64,000 bases of DNA from the NCBI GenBank assembly GCA_034440615.1, contig JAOTOM010004841.1:36001-100000 (forward strand), in the 5' to 3' direction. This document shows, piece by piece, positions 54,224 to 64,000 of the stretch. Both the position numbers and the translations under genes were made by a program. The notes below the pieces were generated by a model that did no database searches, had not been told where the DNA came from, and worked only from the letters and a program-made list of their open reading frames with translations. The number at the start of each line of letters is the position of its first letter. Positions within the stretch are counted from its first letter, which is position 1. The DNA comes from Ashinkailepas kermadecensis (Eukaryota; Arthropoda; Thecostraca; Neolepadidae).

Positions 54224-56086
54224 CCAGTGTTAAAGTAATGGTTTTTCGGTAGGTGTGAGGTGTTGACACAAGTACAATGTCAGTGTGTCAAAATTTGCAT
54301 GGAAGCAATGCTATTTGATAGAAATTATAAGGTCTTCAAACACAATTCTGATCCAATCGCATGCTCATACTGGCACCTTTTCCCTTTGTTTTGAGATACC
54401 TAACTTAGGGGTAACTATTTTGACAATAGCAATACAAAAATACCTATTCTTCTCAACTGGTATTGTGTAACAGAGTACATCAGGTAATCCTAGTACCTGG
54501 AATTGTGCTAAGAGATCTTTTTGCATCACATTCCACAATGGTGAGCAAATGGTCTATTAGATATAGACTTCACACAGCAACTCATGAAGCAGAATGTTGA
54601 TACTCTGTTGGGAGGGATGTCAATTCAGTGTCCAGACAGTGGTATATCAAATATTCCACCCTATTTGATGGGTAATTTATCTCTGTATATGCCTATAAAA
54701 GAGACCCTTAGGATAATTTGTGGTCACATATTTGTATTTGTGCTGTTCCCTCGTTTGGTTCTCTCACCTGGTTGGCTCCCCAAATTCTTGGGTTTCACAT
54801 CACCTGAGGATGAGTTCTGTGACATATGGAGAGTGGCCTGCATCTGCAGGCATGCCAGTCCCCTAGATTAGAGAAAAGGTGCTTTTAGATTGATAAGGCA
54901 AGTAACAGGAACTGGAAAGTGTGCTTTAAGCAGAATCTAAATAGGTAATTGGAGTAACCAGTAGTAACTAGTCTATCACCCAAGATTTCTAATACAAGTT
55001 CTGCAGAATTAAATTCAGAGCGATAAGGTTTCTCTTCCAAGTTTGATTAGTATGCCATTATGGTTAATCTATTCATCATCCCAGGTTCAACACTCACACT
55101 GCTCGGGACATTCCCAATCCTGCAGCCTACAGGTGAATCACCAAGTGTGTTGTGTGTCACCCAATAAATAAACAGGTTTATGGTGCAACACAGCTTTCTG
55201 GTGGTGCTGCCAAATCATGCTTCAAGTAACAGTCCTTTACTGTGCAATGTGCATGTTTGGCTTGAAATTGAAGCTGGTATCTTCAAGTGCTTATTGTACA
55301 TTTTGGGCATGCATATCAAGCCAAAATCCAAATTGTTCCCAGCTGGCAAAATGCTTTGAAAGGCTTAGAGCAAATATACCAGAAATCAGGATAGAATGTT
55401 AGTTTTGTGAGGATTCTGCCTCATGAAAGCAAGCCTCTATTTGCTCAGATTATGAAGATGAGGATGAGTGGCGAATTCAGACAATGCCTTATTTTCTGAG
55501 TAGGAATGCCATCGTAAAGATGATGGTCCCTGCCAATATTTGTATATGATTTGTTTCCCATGCAATGTCCAGAAAGTTGGGCTGTTGGGCACCTAGATCG
55601 TTTGTATACCCATGTGAGTGTGTTGAAATGATGCATTTCGCTGGAGACTGACGAATGATGGGGAAACTATTTATATATTATATGCTATGTCCCACATTTT
55701 ATGTACATCTTTTGCTGACCAACACATTTTATCATCTTTTATCAATGACTACAGCTTCCAGTGCCTGTGATGAACATACAATATAGCCACTTTTAGATTA
55801 TATGCATGCTTGGATACACTTGTCTTGCACAGTTCGATTCGGCAGGAGTGCTTATATATGTTGATTGTTACATCTTGTATAGCATAATTCTGACATTTAT
55901 ATGTACATATGATGCCCAACCGAAACTGAATTTCGCCACCTTGACCCAGGTAGGTAGATTTACTGCATAGGCTAAGCATGATGTCATGGATGCCACTGCA
56001 GACTGCAGAAGTGCGGAGGTAGCGTGCAATTTGCACCTCATTCACTTTATGGCTTCCCTGTTATTTAATCATGGAAATAGCAAACA
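54218..56086. other. Unclassified, no supported gene
   Basis: Open frames of 95-98 codons (54584-54871 plus, 56045-55749 minus) have no recognisable features and no splice context that I can defend. No repeat termini seen. Confidence 0.4.
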
Positions 56087-56094
56087 CCTATGCC

Positions 56095-57243
56095 CACTGG
56101 CGGATCTAGCCCACCGGTTTGGGGGGGGGGGGGCAACTTTCGGTTTTCGGCGTCAGCCCCCCTCCCCCATCCCCCAGTGGCGTATTTAGGAATTGCATCA
56201 GAGGAGGGGTCGAAGGGATTTGGAGGGTGCCCATTCTCCCACTATTTTTGGTTAAAAGCATCGGATTTCTACCACTATTTGTCAAATGGACCCATTTTTT
56301 ACAATAATAATTAATGACAACATAATTTCATGTGTAGGGGCCCCAGCCTACCTCCACCGCTTCTAAGTTACGGGATTTTTGTTCTTGTTTACCAAAACGT
56401 TCATGTTCACGTTCAACGTCTTGTACCACGTCAACGTTCGTGCACGTGTACACACTGGCAGATCCGATTTTGTCAACTCTTGCTGTAAGCAGAACTTGAG
56501 CAGCATAGAACCCTCGATGCATGTCAGAATGTACTATGCTACCATATTGGCTTCCAAACAATTATAAAAAATACCTTTAAAATTGGAGATTCTTTCATCC
56601 AGACGATATTTTTTAACCTCGGCAAAGGTTACTGCATTTTCATTCAGTTTGCTTCTGTTGGTTTCGGGGGGCCAAAAGACACTATGGCCCCCCCTTTTAA
56701 GCGCTTCGGGGAGCCATGGCCGGAATGGCCCCTCCCTGGATCCGCTAGTGAATGTAGCCTGTCTCTTCATCTTAGCAACCCCCAACACCAACATACGATA
56801 CATGCTGCTCAACTGAGCTCAACTGGTCACTCGCACAAAACATCCTGTTCAAATTCCGCTTTCGAAATCTGGCTCACTGGGTCCGCTTGCCCGTTACTGG
56901 CTAAACAAACTTCATGAACCTATCTGACGAAGGAATAATGAAACTGTTGATTTCGTCATCTCTTGCTGTAAGCAGAACTTCAACAGCATAGAACCCTCGA
57001 TGTGTCAGAATCTACTATGCTACCATATTGGGCTTCCAAACAATCATAACAAAATATCTTTAAAATTGGAGATTATTTCACCCGGAAAGCTATTTTTTAA
57101 CCTCAGCAAAGGTTACTGCATTTTAATTCAGTTTACTTTTATTGGTTTGTGGGGGGGGGGCCAAAAGACACTATGGCCCCCCTCTGAAGCGCTTGGGGGG
57201 GGGGGCATGGCCGGAATGCCCCCTCCCCCTGGATCCGCCAGTG
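56095..57243. mobile_element. hAT-type MITE with perfect 8-bp TSD, composite copy 2
   Basis: It starts CACTGGCGGATCTAG and ends GGATCCGCCAGTG. The flanks are CCTATGCC at 56087-56094 and 57244-57251, identical. The first 656 bp match the 50018-50710 copy and finish with a mutated inner terminus (GGATCCGCTAGTG, ending 56752). About 205 bp of other sequence follows, then a second copy of the last ~290 bp (56956-57243). Confidence 0.9.
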
Positions 57244-57251
57244 CCTATGCC

Positions 57252-57532
57252 TTACTTTTGGTCAGATTGTACCTCCAATGTCTATTGTATTAATGATATG
57301 TGTGGCTATTGTGAAATAATGATCATGAACAGTTACGACTGCACATGGCTCTTACATACCGCATATCAAGTGCTTTAATAATAGGTACGGATGTATGAAG
57401 TGGCATGTTTTGTTCTTCATCCTTCTGTTTTATATTTGATCAGCCTGGGCTTTGGGCGTTTATTAAAATGTAGCAAATTGGCAGCAAAAGATGAATTTTA
57501 GATATCTACTGTAATTCCTTTCTTAACACGCG
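57252..57532. other. Short unclassified spacer
   Basis: AT-rich linker between two elements; nothing recognised. Confidence 0.4.
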
Positions 57533-57536
57533 CCTT

Positions 57537-58500
57537 GAAGGGCCTCTGAAAATTATGCGCACTGGAGGGGGGGATTCGCCCCCCTAAGATCTCAGCTCCT
57601 ATTAAAGCTAGAGTAACGAATTTCTCAGGGAGGATGGGTACGGTAGTGAACTTTATTGTGTGCAAATTTCATGACCTTAGGTCAATATCTTCAAGGTCAA
57701 ATGAAGTCACATATTTCACAATTTGCTTTGTTTTGCGTGGCTTGGCTTGTCATTGTTATGGATCGCTATGATTGTGTCTGAATGCTCCAAAAATGGGCAT
57801 CAATGATGTTTTGGACATGACTAATGATACGATACAGATGCTAGACCCGGCATTTGACCTCAGGTCACCTATATAGCAGCACTTTATCAGGTCAGTTAAC
57901 GTGTTCCAGTTACCGGAACCGGGCCGCCCGCCCGACTGCTCTGTCGGGCTGCTCGGTGCAATCGGCTTCGCGAAGAAAGGAGTGAAGTACATGAATGAAG
58001 TATGGAAACGCTTAGGTACACAATGACACAAACAGTAGTTTTCATGATATGTAGGGAATAACATGCAAAATGACATCAATCGCATGACAGTCATTTGCAT
58101 TTATGGCAACATTCCAGTTGACCAAGTTTGATTCCATTGACCTATCATGAACTCGACCTGGCTTGACCTCGGTGACCTAATATGACCTTGAAACCATATA
58201 GCATAACAATATACATCAAACAATTCGCTAGTGTTGCCAAGAACACTTCCCTTTTTCCGATATACGGGAAGCGCATCAGCGCCGATTTTTGTGGTCGGGC
58301 CGTACGAAATGTCCTGACTTTAACGGCCTCCAACTCGAAAAATGTTCGGCAGATTTCCGTTATTCTTGCTTTAAACGACGCGCCGGACATTTCTAAGCAG
58401 GTACGCAAAAATGGCGTATATCGACCAGTAAATTCGGGAGTTATTTATGAAAAACCGCAGGGTGGGCTAATTTCCCCCCCCCCCCCTTCCAGTGCATGTG
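57537..58500. mobile_element. TTAA MITE, full copy
   Basis: Exact TTAA at 57533-57536 and 58501-58504. Ends are CACGCGCCTTGAAGGGCC and, inverted, CACATGCACTGGAAGG. It holds the family blocks ACCTTAGGTCAATATCTTCA and GACCTCAGGTCACC, a GC-rich GGGCCGCCCGCCCGACTG block, and a C14 run by the right end. No long ORF. Confidence 0.9.
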
Positions 58501-58504
58501 TTAA

Positions 58505-60480
58505 GGATGTGTCGCTACTGGAAATGCAAATTCTGATATTACGCCGAAAAACATGCATACCATTTTACCGGTGGCGTTGCCATGCCAAACAGGTAGCAAT
58601 TAAATTCTCCATTCATGGCATTAGCTGCAATGCTAGTTTCAAGACAACCCCATGCAGATGAGTATGCCCAAGGGGCCCAGATTGACATTGCATTGGAGCC
58701 CAATGTTGAGAAAATTCTGGCCTATCCCCTATATCTTGCCTGCATTGCCAAAAGCCCCACTGATATAATAACTCGACTCTGCCTGTTGTCATGCATCCAT
58801 CCATCCATCCAGCTATCTGTATCCATGATTCCACAGTTTCGAAGCCACCAAGCAATGTCACAGTGCAATATAGCAGGACCCAGTAAACATCAGCATCTTT
58901 GCAATCATTCAGCAGAAAAACTAGTGGAGAAAACTGGTTATAATGAAGGTTCAAAGATTACGTCAAAATGGTCCTCGCAACATGTTGCACCCCTGGAGGT
59001 TAGCAATGGGCCATCCTGACGCAAGATAACTAGAGACAACAGGTACCCCAAAGTCCGCAGATCTAGTGTATTTGGTTTAAACTAGACAAAACCTAAGCCA
59101 CGTGACGTCATATACCAGAAGCGCCTTTTTATTCCCGAATACTGCTGAATTATATTCCAGATTTGGATTATACTGATAAATCTACTAAATATGGTGCTTT
59201 CATTTCAGCACTATTGTGGCGCTTTTCCCCACGATTTGTTTCCTCCCCGTTTGTAATACACATATTGAAGCATCAAGTTTTTTTGTATTGTTTATGTTTG
59301 TTCCCGTATCAGTGGCTTTGAAGCGACGGGCACCATCCTTTGAACTAGCGCAGCAAAATCTGGCCGTGGTTGGTATTGACGGAGTACATGCATTTCAAAC
59401 AATTTATGTCAATTACGGCCGTACACAATGCCAACTTTATGCCATTGATGCCATTGATGTCAACTTTCCGTTTTGGCTCCAATCTGGTGATTAATGCCAA
59501 CTTAGCATGTGCTTTGGTCTGTCTCCTATCAACTATCATATTGTTCCTGTTGTGCTATGTGTAAACATGTACATACATGCTGTGGCACATACCAACTTGT
59601 GCACAATTTGGTAATTGCTTGCCTATGGCATATCACAACTGGGTAATAATTACTGGAGGGATGTGTTGTGGGAATGTGCAATGTGGGATATCACTCCTAA
59701 CCAGGGTTGTCCAGGTCCTTATTTGCAGGGTGAATTTGTGATTTTTAAGTAATATTTGAATTCTTGGTATTTCTTTTTCCAATGAAATGTTGATGAATGT
59801 GGTTAACATTTGACCACTCTCAGCTTTCATGTGTGAGATATGATTTGAATTGGGCCTTTTTGGTTTTGTTATTGCAGTTTGGAGTGTTCACGAGTTATGT
59901 TTTACACTCTTTTTGCTGGATAAAGCTAAAATGAGGTTAGGATAAGCTAGGTGTTTCTTTAACTTGTTAATTTCTAGATTATTTGTTGAAGGTTTGAAAT
60001 TATTTTTGTTAAAGAGGCCAGGCAAGGGTAGGCTATGCTTTGCTAGATGAGATTTTCACAATTGTACATGCAGAATAATATTTGCATTTTAGCTGAGGTG
60101 GCAGTTGCAGGAAAAAATTGTAAAAGCATGTTTCTGAATGTGATTAAGATGATGTTGCCATTAGTTTCCAGCACAAGTACGTACTTTTCAGTTGGGAAGC
60201 AAAGTGAATCCAAACTTGTGGCTTTGAGAGGGGTAGTAGATAATACAGAATACTGTGAAATACACAAACAGCATAACCAAACCAAACCCTGCTTTTGAAT
60301 AGCTTTGCTATAATATATACAACAATGCCACTCAAGTTAGCACTACCAATCGTCATCAAACCAAACCTAGCCTAGTCTCTTTCAGGAGAAAATATTGTGT
60401 TGCATCTTTTTTAGTTTCCAAATTCCAAAAACCTTGGTATTTATATATAAGAAGTCCCAATGAAGACAAACTGAGAGACA
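58505..60480. other. Mostly unclassified; foldback-module fragments
   Basis: A plus frame of 134 codons (58615-59019, including a CATC microsatellite-coded stretch) is open but unrecognised. 59700-59830 and 60100-60180 contain the GATGAATGTGGTTAACAT / GATTAAGATGATG motif of the TTAGG modules. Nothing else is supported. Confidence 0.3.
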
Positions 60481-60599
60481 AATGTATGGACTGGACTTCT
60501 TCAAAATTACCTAGCAACTTCTTCCCAGTGTCCTAAAAATACTTGCCATCAAACTGTCTTGAATGAAGAACAAGGCTACTTGGAAATAGTCAAAGATTG

Positions 60600-61345
60600 G
60601 AAGAAGACAGGATAAACATTCAAGCATGAAACCATTTTCTGTTGGATTCCCAGCCATATCGGACTTGCTGGGAATGAAGCTGCTGACATAACTGCCAAGC
60701 ACGCCATCACCAATGGCCGGGAAGTCCACTTACGGCTCCCTCCAAGAGACCTGTATCCTACTATATTGTCAAGTATACGGTTGAAATGGCAACGAGCACA
60801 TGGAATTCAAAGTGTAGTAAGCTGAGGGTTTTGAAGCCAGCACTAGGGCTGTGGAGGTCCTCAAGCCGGGCACAACGACGGGATGAAGTTATACTCTGCC
60901 GATTGAGGATAGGTCATACCTTCGCGACACATGGCTACATACTGACGGGTGATGACCGACCTTTGTGCCCACGCTGTTCGCACCCGCTTACCGTGTATCA
61001 TGTTTTAGTAGGTTGTGTACCTTTGGAACCACTACGACGCCAGATTTTAGGACAGCAGGACGCCGACACTACTTTGCATACGCTAATAGGAAACTACTCT
61101 GAGGACGTGACGTCTGGGAGCATTTTTACATTCGTTCAACAAGCACGCTTTGATGTTATATATCGCCGATCCTAAGGATTATAAATTACTGACCACTGTG
61201 AGAGCACGATAGATTATCTGTAAACACAGTTATGGGCGCAAAATGACCTTGGCAGTCGACGCGCCCCTAAACTCCAATCCACCACCATCAAGCATGAAAC
61301 CAAAACCAGGTTTAGTAATAAATAAATAAATAAATAAAGATATAA
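60600..61345 (+). mobile_element. LINE 3' end: RNase H tail, zinc knuckle, (AAAT)n tail
   Basis: The RNase H end reads IPSHIGLAGNEAADITAKHA near 60645-60705. A frameshift near 60815 leads into the 60786-61175 frame with RLRIGHTFATHGY and a CCHC knuckle (C61, C64, H72, C77 of that frame). After the stop at 61175 come a 3' UTR ending GACGCGCCCCTAAACTCC (61258-61276) and (AAAT)n at 61315-61340. This is a 5'-truncated I/Jockey-assemblage LINE. The GACG/ATGCGCCCCTAA phrase recurs alone at 51985 and, diverged, at 44575. Confidence 0.85.
60786..61175 (+). pseudogene. LINE ORF2 C-terminus (zinc-knuckle region)
   Basis: This open frame of 129 codons is the extreme C-terminus of a LINE ORF2. It has the conserved RLRIGHTFATHGYIL segment and a CPRC...H...C knuckle, and then runs about 50 residues to the natural stop. 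The first ~25 residues are out of frame with the RNase H that precedes it, so its Met start is not meaningful. The same region is recognisable in the minus-strand LINE near 2890-2810. Confidence 0.8.
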
Positions 61346-61353
61346 ATATATAA

Positions 61354-61420
<67 letters not shown>
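61346..61420. repeat. (TA)n microsatellite
   Basis: About 75 bp of TA following directly on the LINE (AAAT)n tail. Confidence 0.95.
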
Positions 61421-61422
<2 letters not shown>

Positions 61423-61500
61423 TATATATTTCCATTAACTGAATGTCCAGATCACATTGTGAATTAATGTACAGTGTATGATTGGTATAATGGTACAGTT

Positions 61501-61660
61501 GGTTGGTTATTGGTTTTACGACACGTCGACCGTTGAGTCATGTAGCGTCGCCAATCTCTCACGCCGATTGGTCGCGGGCGAAGAGTAGCGACAGGTGAGA
61601 CTCGAACCCACAACCTTTCGATTGTGAGACGAGCATCTTACCCCTAGATCACTCGTCCCC
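61501..61660 (-). mobile_element. tRNA-derived SINE, full length, perfect 13-bp TSD
   Basis: Read on the minus strand it starts GGGGACGAGTGATCTAGGGG and contains an A-box-like TGATCTAGGGG and B-box GGTTCGAGTC (tRNA-Val-like, CTCACAA anticodon-loop context). A body with GTCGACGTGTCG follows, and it ends CCAATAACCAACC. The 13-bp target duplication TAATGGTACAGTT lies at 61488-61500 and 61661-61673. It would be transcribed by RNA polymerase III. Mobilisation would need a partner LINE, which I have not identified. Confidence 0.93.
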
Positions 61661-61675
61661 TAATGGTACAGTTAA

Positions 61676-62563
61676 CACGCGCACTGGAGGGGGGCGAAAT
61701 CCGCCCACCCATCCAGTTTTTCGTACATAACTGCAGATTTTACCGGTTCGATATACGCGATTTTCTGCGTACCTGCTTGGAAATGACGGCGTCGTTGAAT
61801 GAAATACCCTTTTGTTAATTTTTTTTTAATGTCGTAGCTCCAGACCACAAAAATCGGCGCTGATGCGCTTCCCGTATATTCGCAAAAGGGAAGTGTTCTT
61901 GGCAACACTAGCGACTTGTTTGATGTATATTGATATGCTATATAATTTCAAAGTATTGTTAGGTCACCGAGGTCAAGTCAGGTCAAGTTCATGACAGGTT
62001 AATGGAACCAAACATGATCAACTGGAATGTTGTCATAAATGCACGACTGTTTGTCATTTGTACTGTTTGTCATTGCGTTTCCATACTTTATTCATGTACT
62101 TCACTCCTTTCTTCGCGAAGCCGATTGCGCCGAGTTGCCCGACGGAGCAGTCGGGTGGACGGGCGGCCCGGTTCCGGTAACTGGAACAGGTAACTGACCT
62201 GATAAAGTGCTGCCATCTAGGTGACCTGAGGTCAAATATCGGGTCTAGCATCTGTATTGCATCATTAGTAATGTTCAAAACATCATTGATGCCCATTTTG
62301 GAGCATTTAAACACAATCACAGCGATCCATAACAATGACAAGCCAAGCCACGCAAAACTAGAAAATTTTGACAAATGTGACCTCATTTGACCTCGAAGAT
62401 ATTGACCTAAGGTCATGAAATTTGCACACAATAGAGTTCACTACCGTACCCATCCGCCCTGCCAATTTCGTTCCTCTAGCTTTAATAGGAGCCGAGATCT
62501 TAGGGGGCGGAATCCGCCCCCCCTCCAGTGCGCGTAATTTTCAGAGGCCCTCCAGGGCGCGTG
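61676..62563. mobile_element. TTAA MITE, full copy (inverted relative to 57.5 kb)
   Basis: TTAA at 61672-61675 and 62564-62567. Inverted termini CACGCGCACTGGAGGG and CACGCGCCCTGGAGGG differ at one position. The internal blocks match 57537-58500 in reverse order and orientation. The SINE target duplication at 61661-61673 overlaps the first two bases of the TTAA. Confidence 0.92.
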
Positions 62564-62567
62564 TTAA

Positions 62568-63739
62568 GGTACAATACCTGTACCATTTCTTTGGGAAATC
62601 ACATGTAACATCCAACAACCAACTTCAGTAGGTTTTAGATGATTGAACATCAGGATGTTATTGGCGATCTAACATCAGTAGGTTAGGTTAGATTCAGTTA
62701 GGATATTTTTTTTGTAATCTGACATCAGTATTCTTTGTTAGTCATCCCAAACCCCATTTTCCTCACACTTCCCATATTTTTTAGAGCTGGGGAATAACAT
62801 GTACCTGCATTGTCAAAAAGATGTTTTGCTAGTGTTCCAAAAATGTTACTTGAATGATATTCATATTATTTTCTTCGTCAAATTACTGTTTGTTAAGATA
62901 TCTGCACATCAACTTGAACTGTTTATGTCTCAAAACGTTTTCACTTCCCATAAAATAAATATCAAACTCCTTCAAATCACATCAGGAAACACCAGAAGAA
63001 CACATGTTTTAACTAAACATTGGCTTTGGTGTTTCGTATGCATATTTACCCAAACCTAACCTAACCTAGCTGGCTGATTTTTTCCTTGAAAGAGGCAAGA
63101 TTTGAGTAACATCTTGTGTCCAATCTAAGCTGCAATAATATACATTTTTCATTTCATATTACCTCACTTAAATCTCCTTTATCGTATTATTTTCCTTGCT
63201 AAATGAGGAAAAGTATTTCTGACAGAACTGAGGGATCACATCAACTTATTGACGTTCATCAGCATGATATTTGTACACCTTTTCTCAAAATCCATTAACA
63301 CTCATCCATTCATGTAAATTGATTGACTCAATGTACACTCAAGAAGCAGGACGGCACCACGCATTTTGGCCGGTGGGTGCAGGTGGGTGGGGAAAACGTC
63401 AATTTTAGCTCAATATTTGTCATGCACCGCCGCAGGGTCAAGGTTCAAATTATTCAATTCAGGGGGACATGCCCCCTGCCCCTGATCCCACGCTGTCCAT
63501 GCCAGTGCGAGTCTGGGGGCCTGCACCCTGTCCTAAGCCGGGAACGCGTTCCGTACTTCCTATGGCTGGTTGGATAGAAAAGTGATCAACCATAGCACAA
63601 GTTGTGGTGGCCGAACCCTAGCCCTACAGAATATCTGCGTGCTTCATTTCCCTTTATGCAAAAGCTCGTCCCATGTAAGCAAAACCATAATCTAGCGCCG
63701 CTAATTAAAACGATTCCTCGTCAATACCAACAAAAAGAT
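62568..63739. other. Unclassified, with a few TTAGG/CCTAA runs
   Basis: Short TTAGG (62680-62700) and CCTAA (63054-63068) runs. Frames up to 86 codons are open without recognisable features. No gene is called. Confidence 0.35.
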
Positions 63740-63812
63740 CGGCCGCCCCGGGCCTCGAACACGGCGTCTACCGAGTTACTAAACCGACGCACTACCAACT
63801 GCGCTGCCAGCA
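63740..63812 (-). pseudogene. tRNA-like sequence (Thr-like), probably SINE head
   Basis: Read on the minus strand it has GCGCAGTTGGTAGTGCG (A-box region), TTTAGTAAC in the anticodon-loop position (AGT, Thr-like) and GTGTTCGAGGCC (B-box). The anticodon stem pairs poorly, so it is not a functional tRNA gene. SINEs with this head occur in many invertebrates. No TSD was found. Confidence 0.6.
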
Positions 63813-64000
63813 CCGGCGACGCGGCCGCGCTTAAGTTACATAGTGTCGATGGATGTGACATGGGTATAAATAACATAATTTTACGCAATAAATAACACGA
63901 TCATATGAAGGCTTACCACGATTATCGAAATACCATGAAACAAGCTTTCACATGACATATGAATTATACATATCACCTACACTTGCTAGTCAGGAGTACA

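Overview
This is a eukaryotic, almost certainly arthropod, genomic window that is dominated by transposable elements. The evidence is: one intron-containing cytochrome P450 gene, short interstitial runs of the arthropod telomere-type motif TTAGG, tRNA-derived SINEs, CR1-like and I-group-like LINEs, a Tigger (pogo-type) DNA transposon remnant and several families of short inverted-repeat elements. A crustacean or chelicerate would fit, but the sequence alone does not decide this. There is no sign of prokaryotic operons, CRISPR or phage.

Layout. 1-6.9 kb: two related LINEs facing each other. A plus-strand copy (ORF1 with three zinc knuckles, endonuclease, broken RT) is cut off in the middle of its RT by the poly(A) end of a minus-strand copy that is nearly complete through endonuclease, RT, RNase H and C-terminal zinc knuckle. 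7.0-8.1 kb: a TA microsatellite split by a deleted Tigger element. 9.1-11.45 kb: a minus-strand CR1-like RT interrupted by a 1.0-kb TTAA-flanked MITE. 12.2-13.7 kb: GC-rich sequence with three perfect hairpins. 14.1-16.5 kb: the only confident host gene, a two-exon, 507-residue P450 on the minus strand, with a (GA)n tract in its intron and a minisatellite just upstream. 18.8-20.1 kb: a 52-bp satellite followed by a 71-bp satellite.

20.8-27.25 kb: an unusual 6.4-kb element. It is bounded by inverted termini and a perfect 8-bp target-site duplication, and holds a GGCCC-rich minisatellite and a large inverted repeat with arms of about 0.75 kb. It looks like a giant non-autonomous hAT-type (8-bp TSD) element. 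27.7-36 kb and 39-48.5 kb: two paralogous mosaics of TTAGG-rich modules and a repeat whose ends read CAGGGGYGTCGATTT. A SINE present in one copy is absent from the matching site of the other. 49-64 kb: more TTAA MITEs, two hAT-type MITEs with 8-bp TSDs, nested foldback elements around a CCTAA array, a LINE 3' end, a SINE with a perfect 13-bp TSD, and a tRNA-like sequence.

Functionally, only the P450 is a credible working gene. It should be an ER-anchored monooxygenase of clan 3 type. The rest records successive transposition. Nested insertions give relative ages: the TTAA MITE is younger than the CR1 copy, the 61.5-kb SINE is younger than the MITE it abuts, and the 28.0-kb SINE is younger than the segmental duplication. 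Boundaries of diverged repeats are approximate; those fixed by target-site duplications are given to the base.
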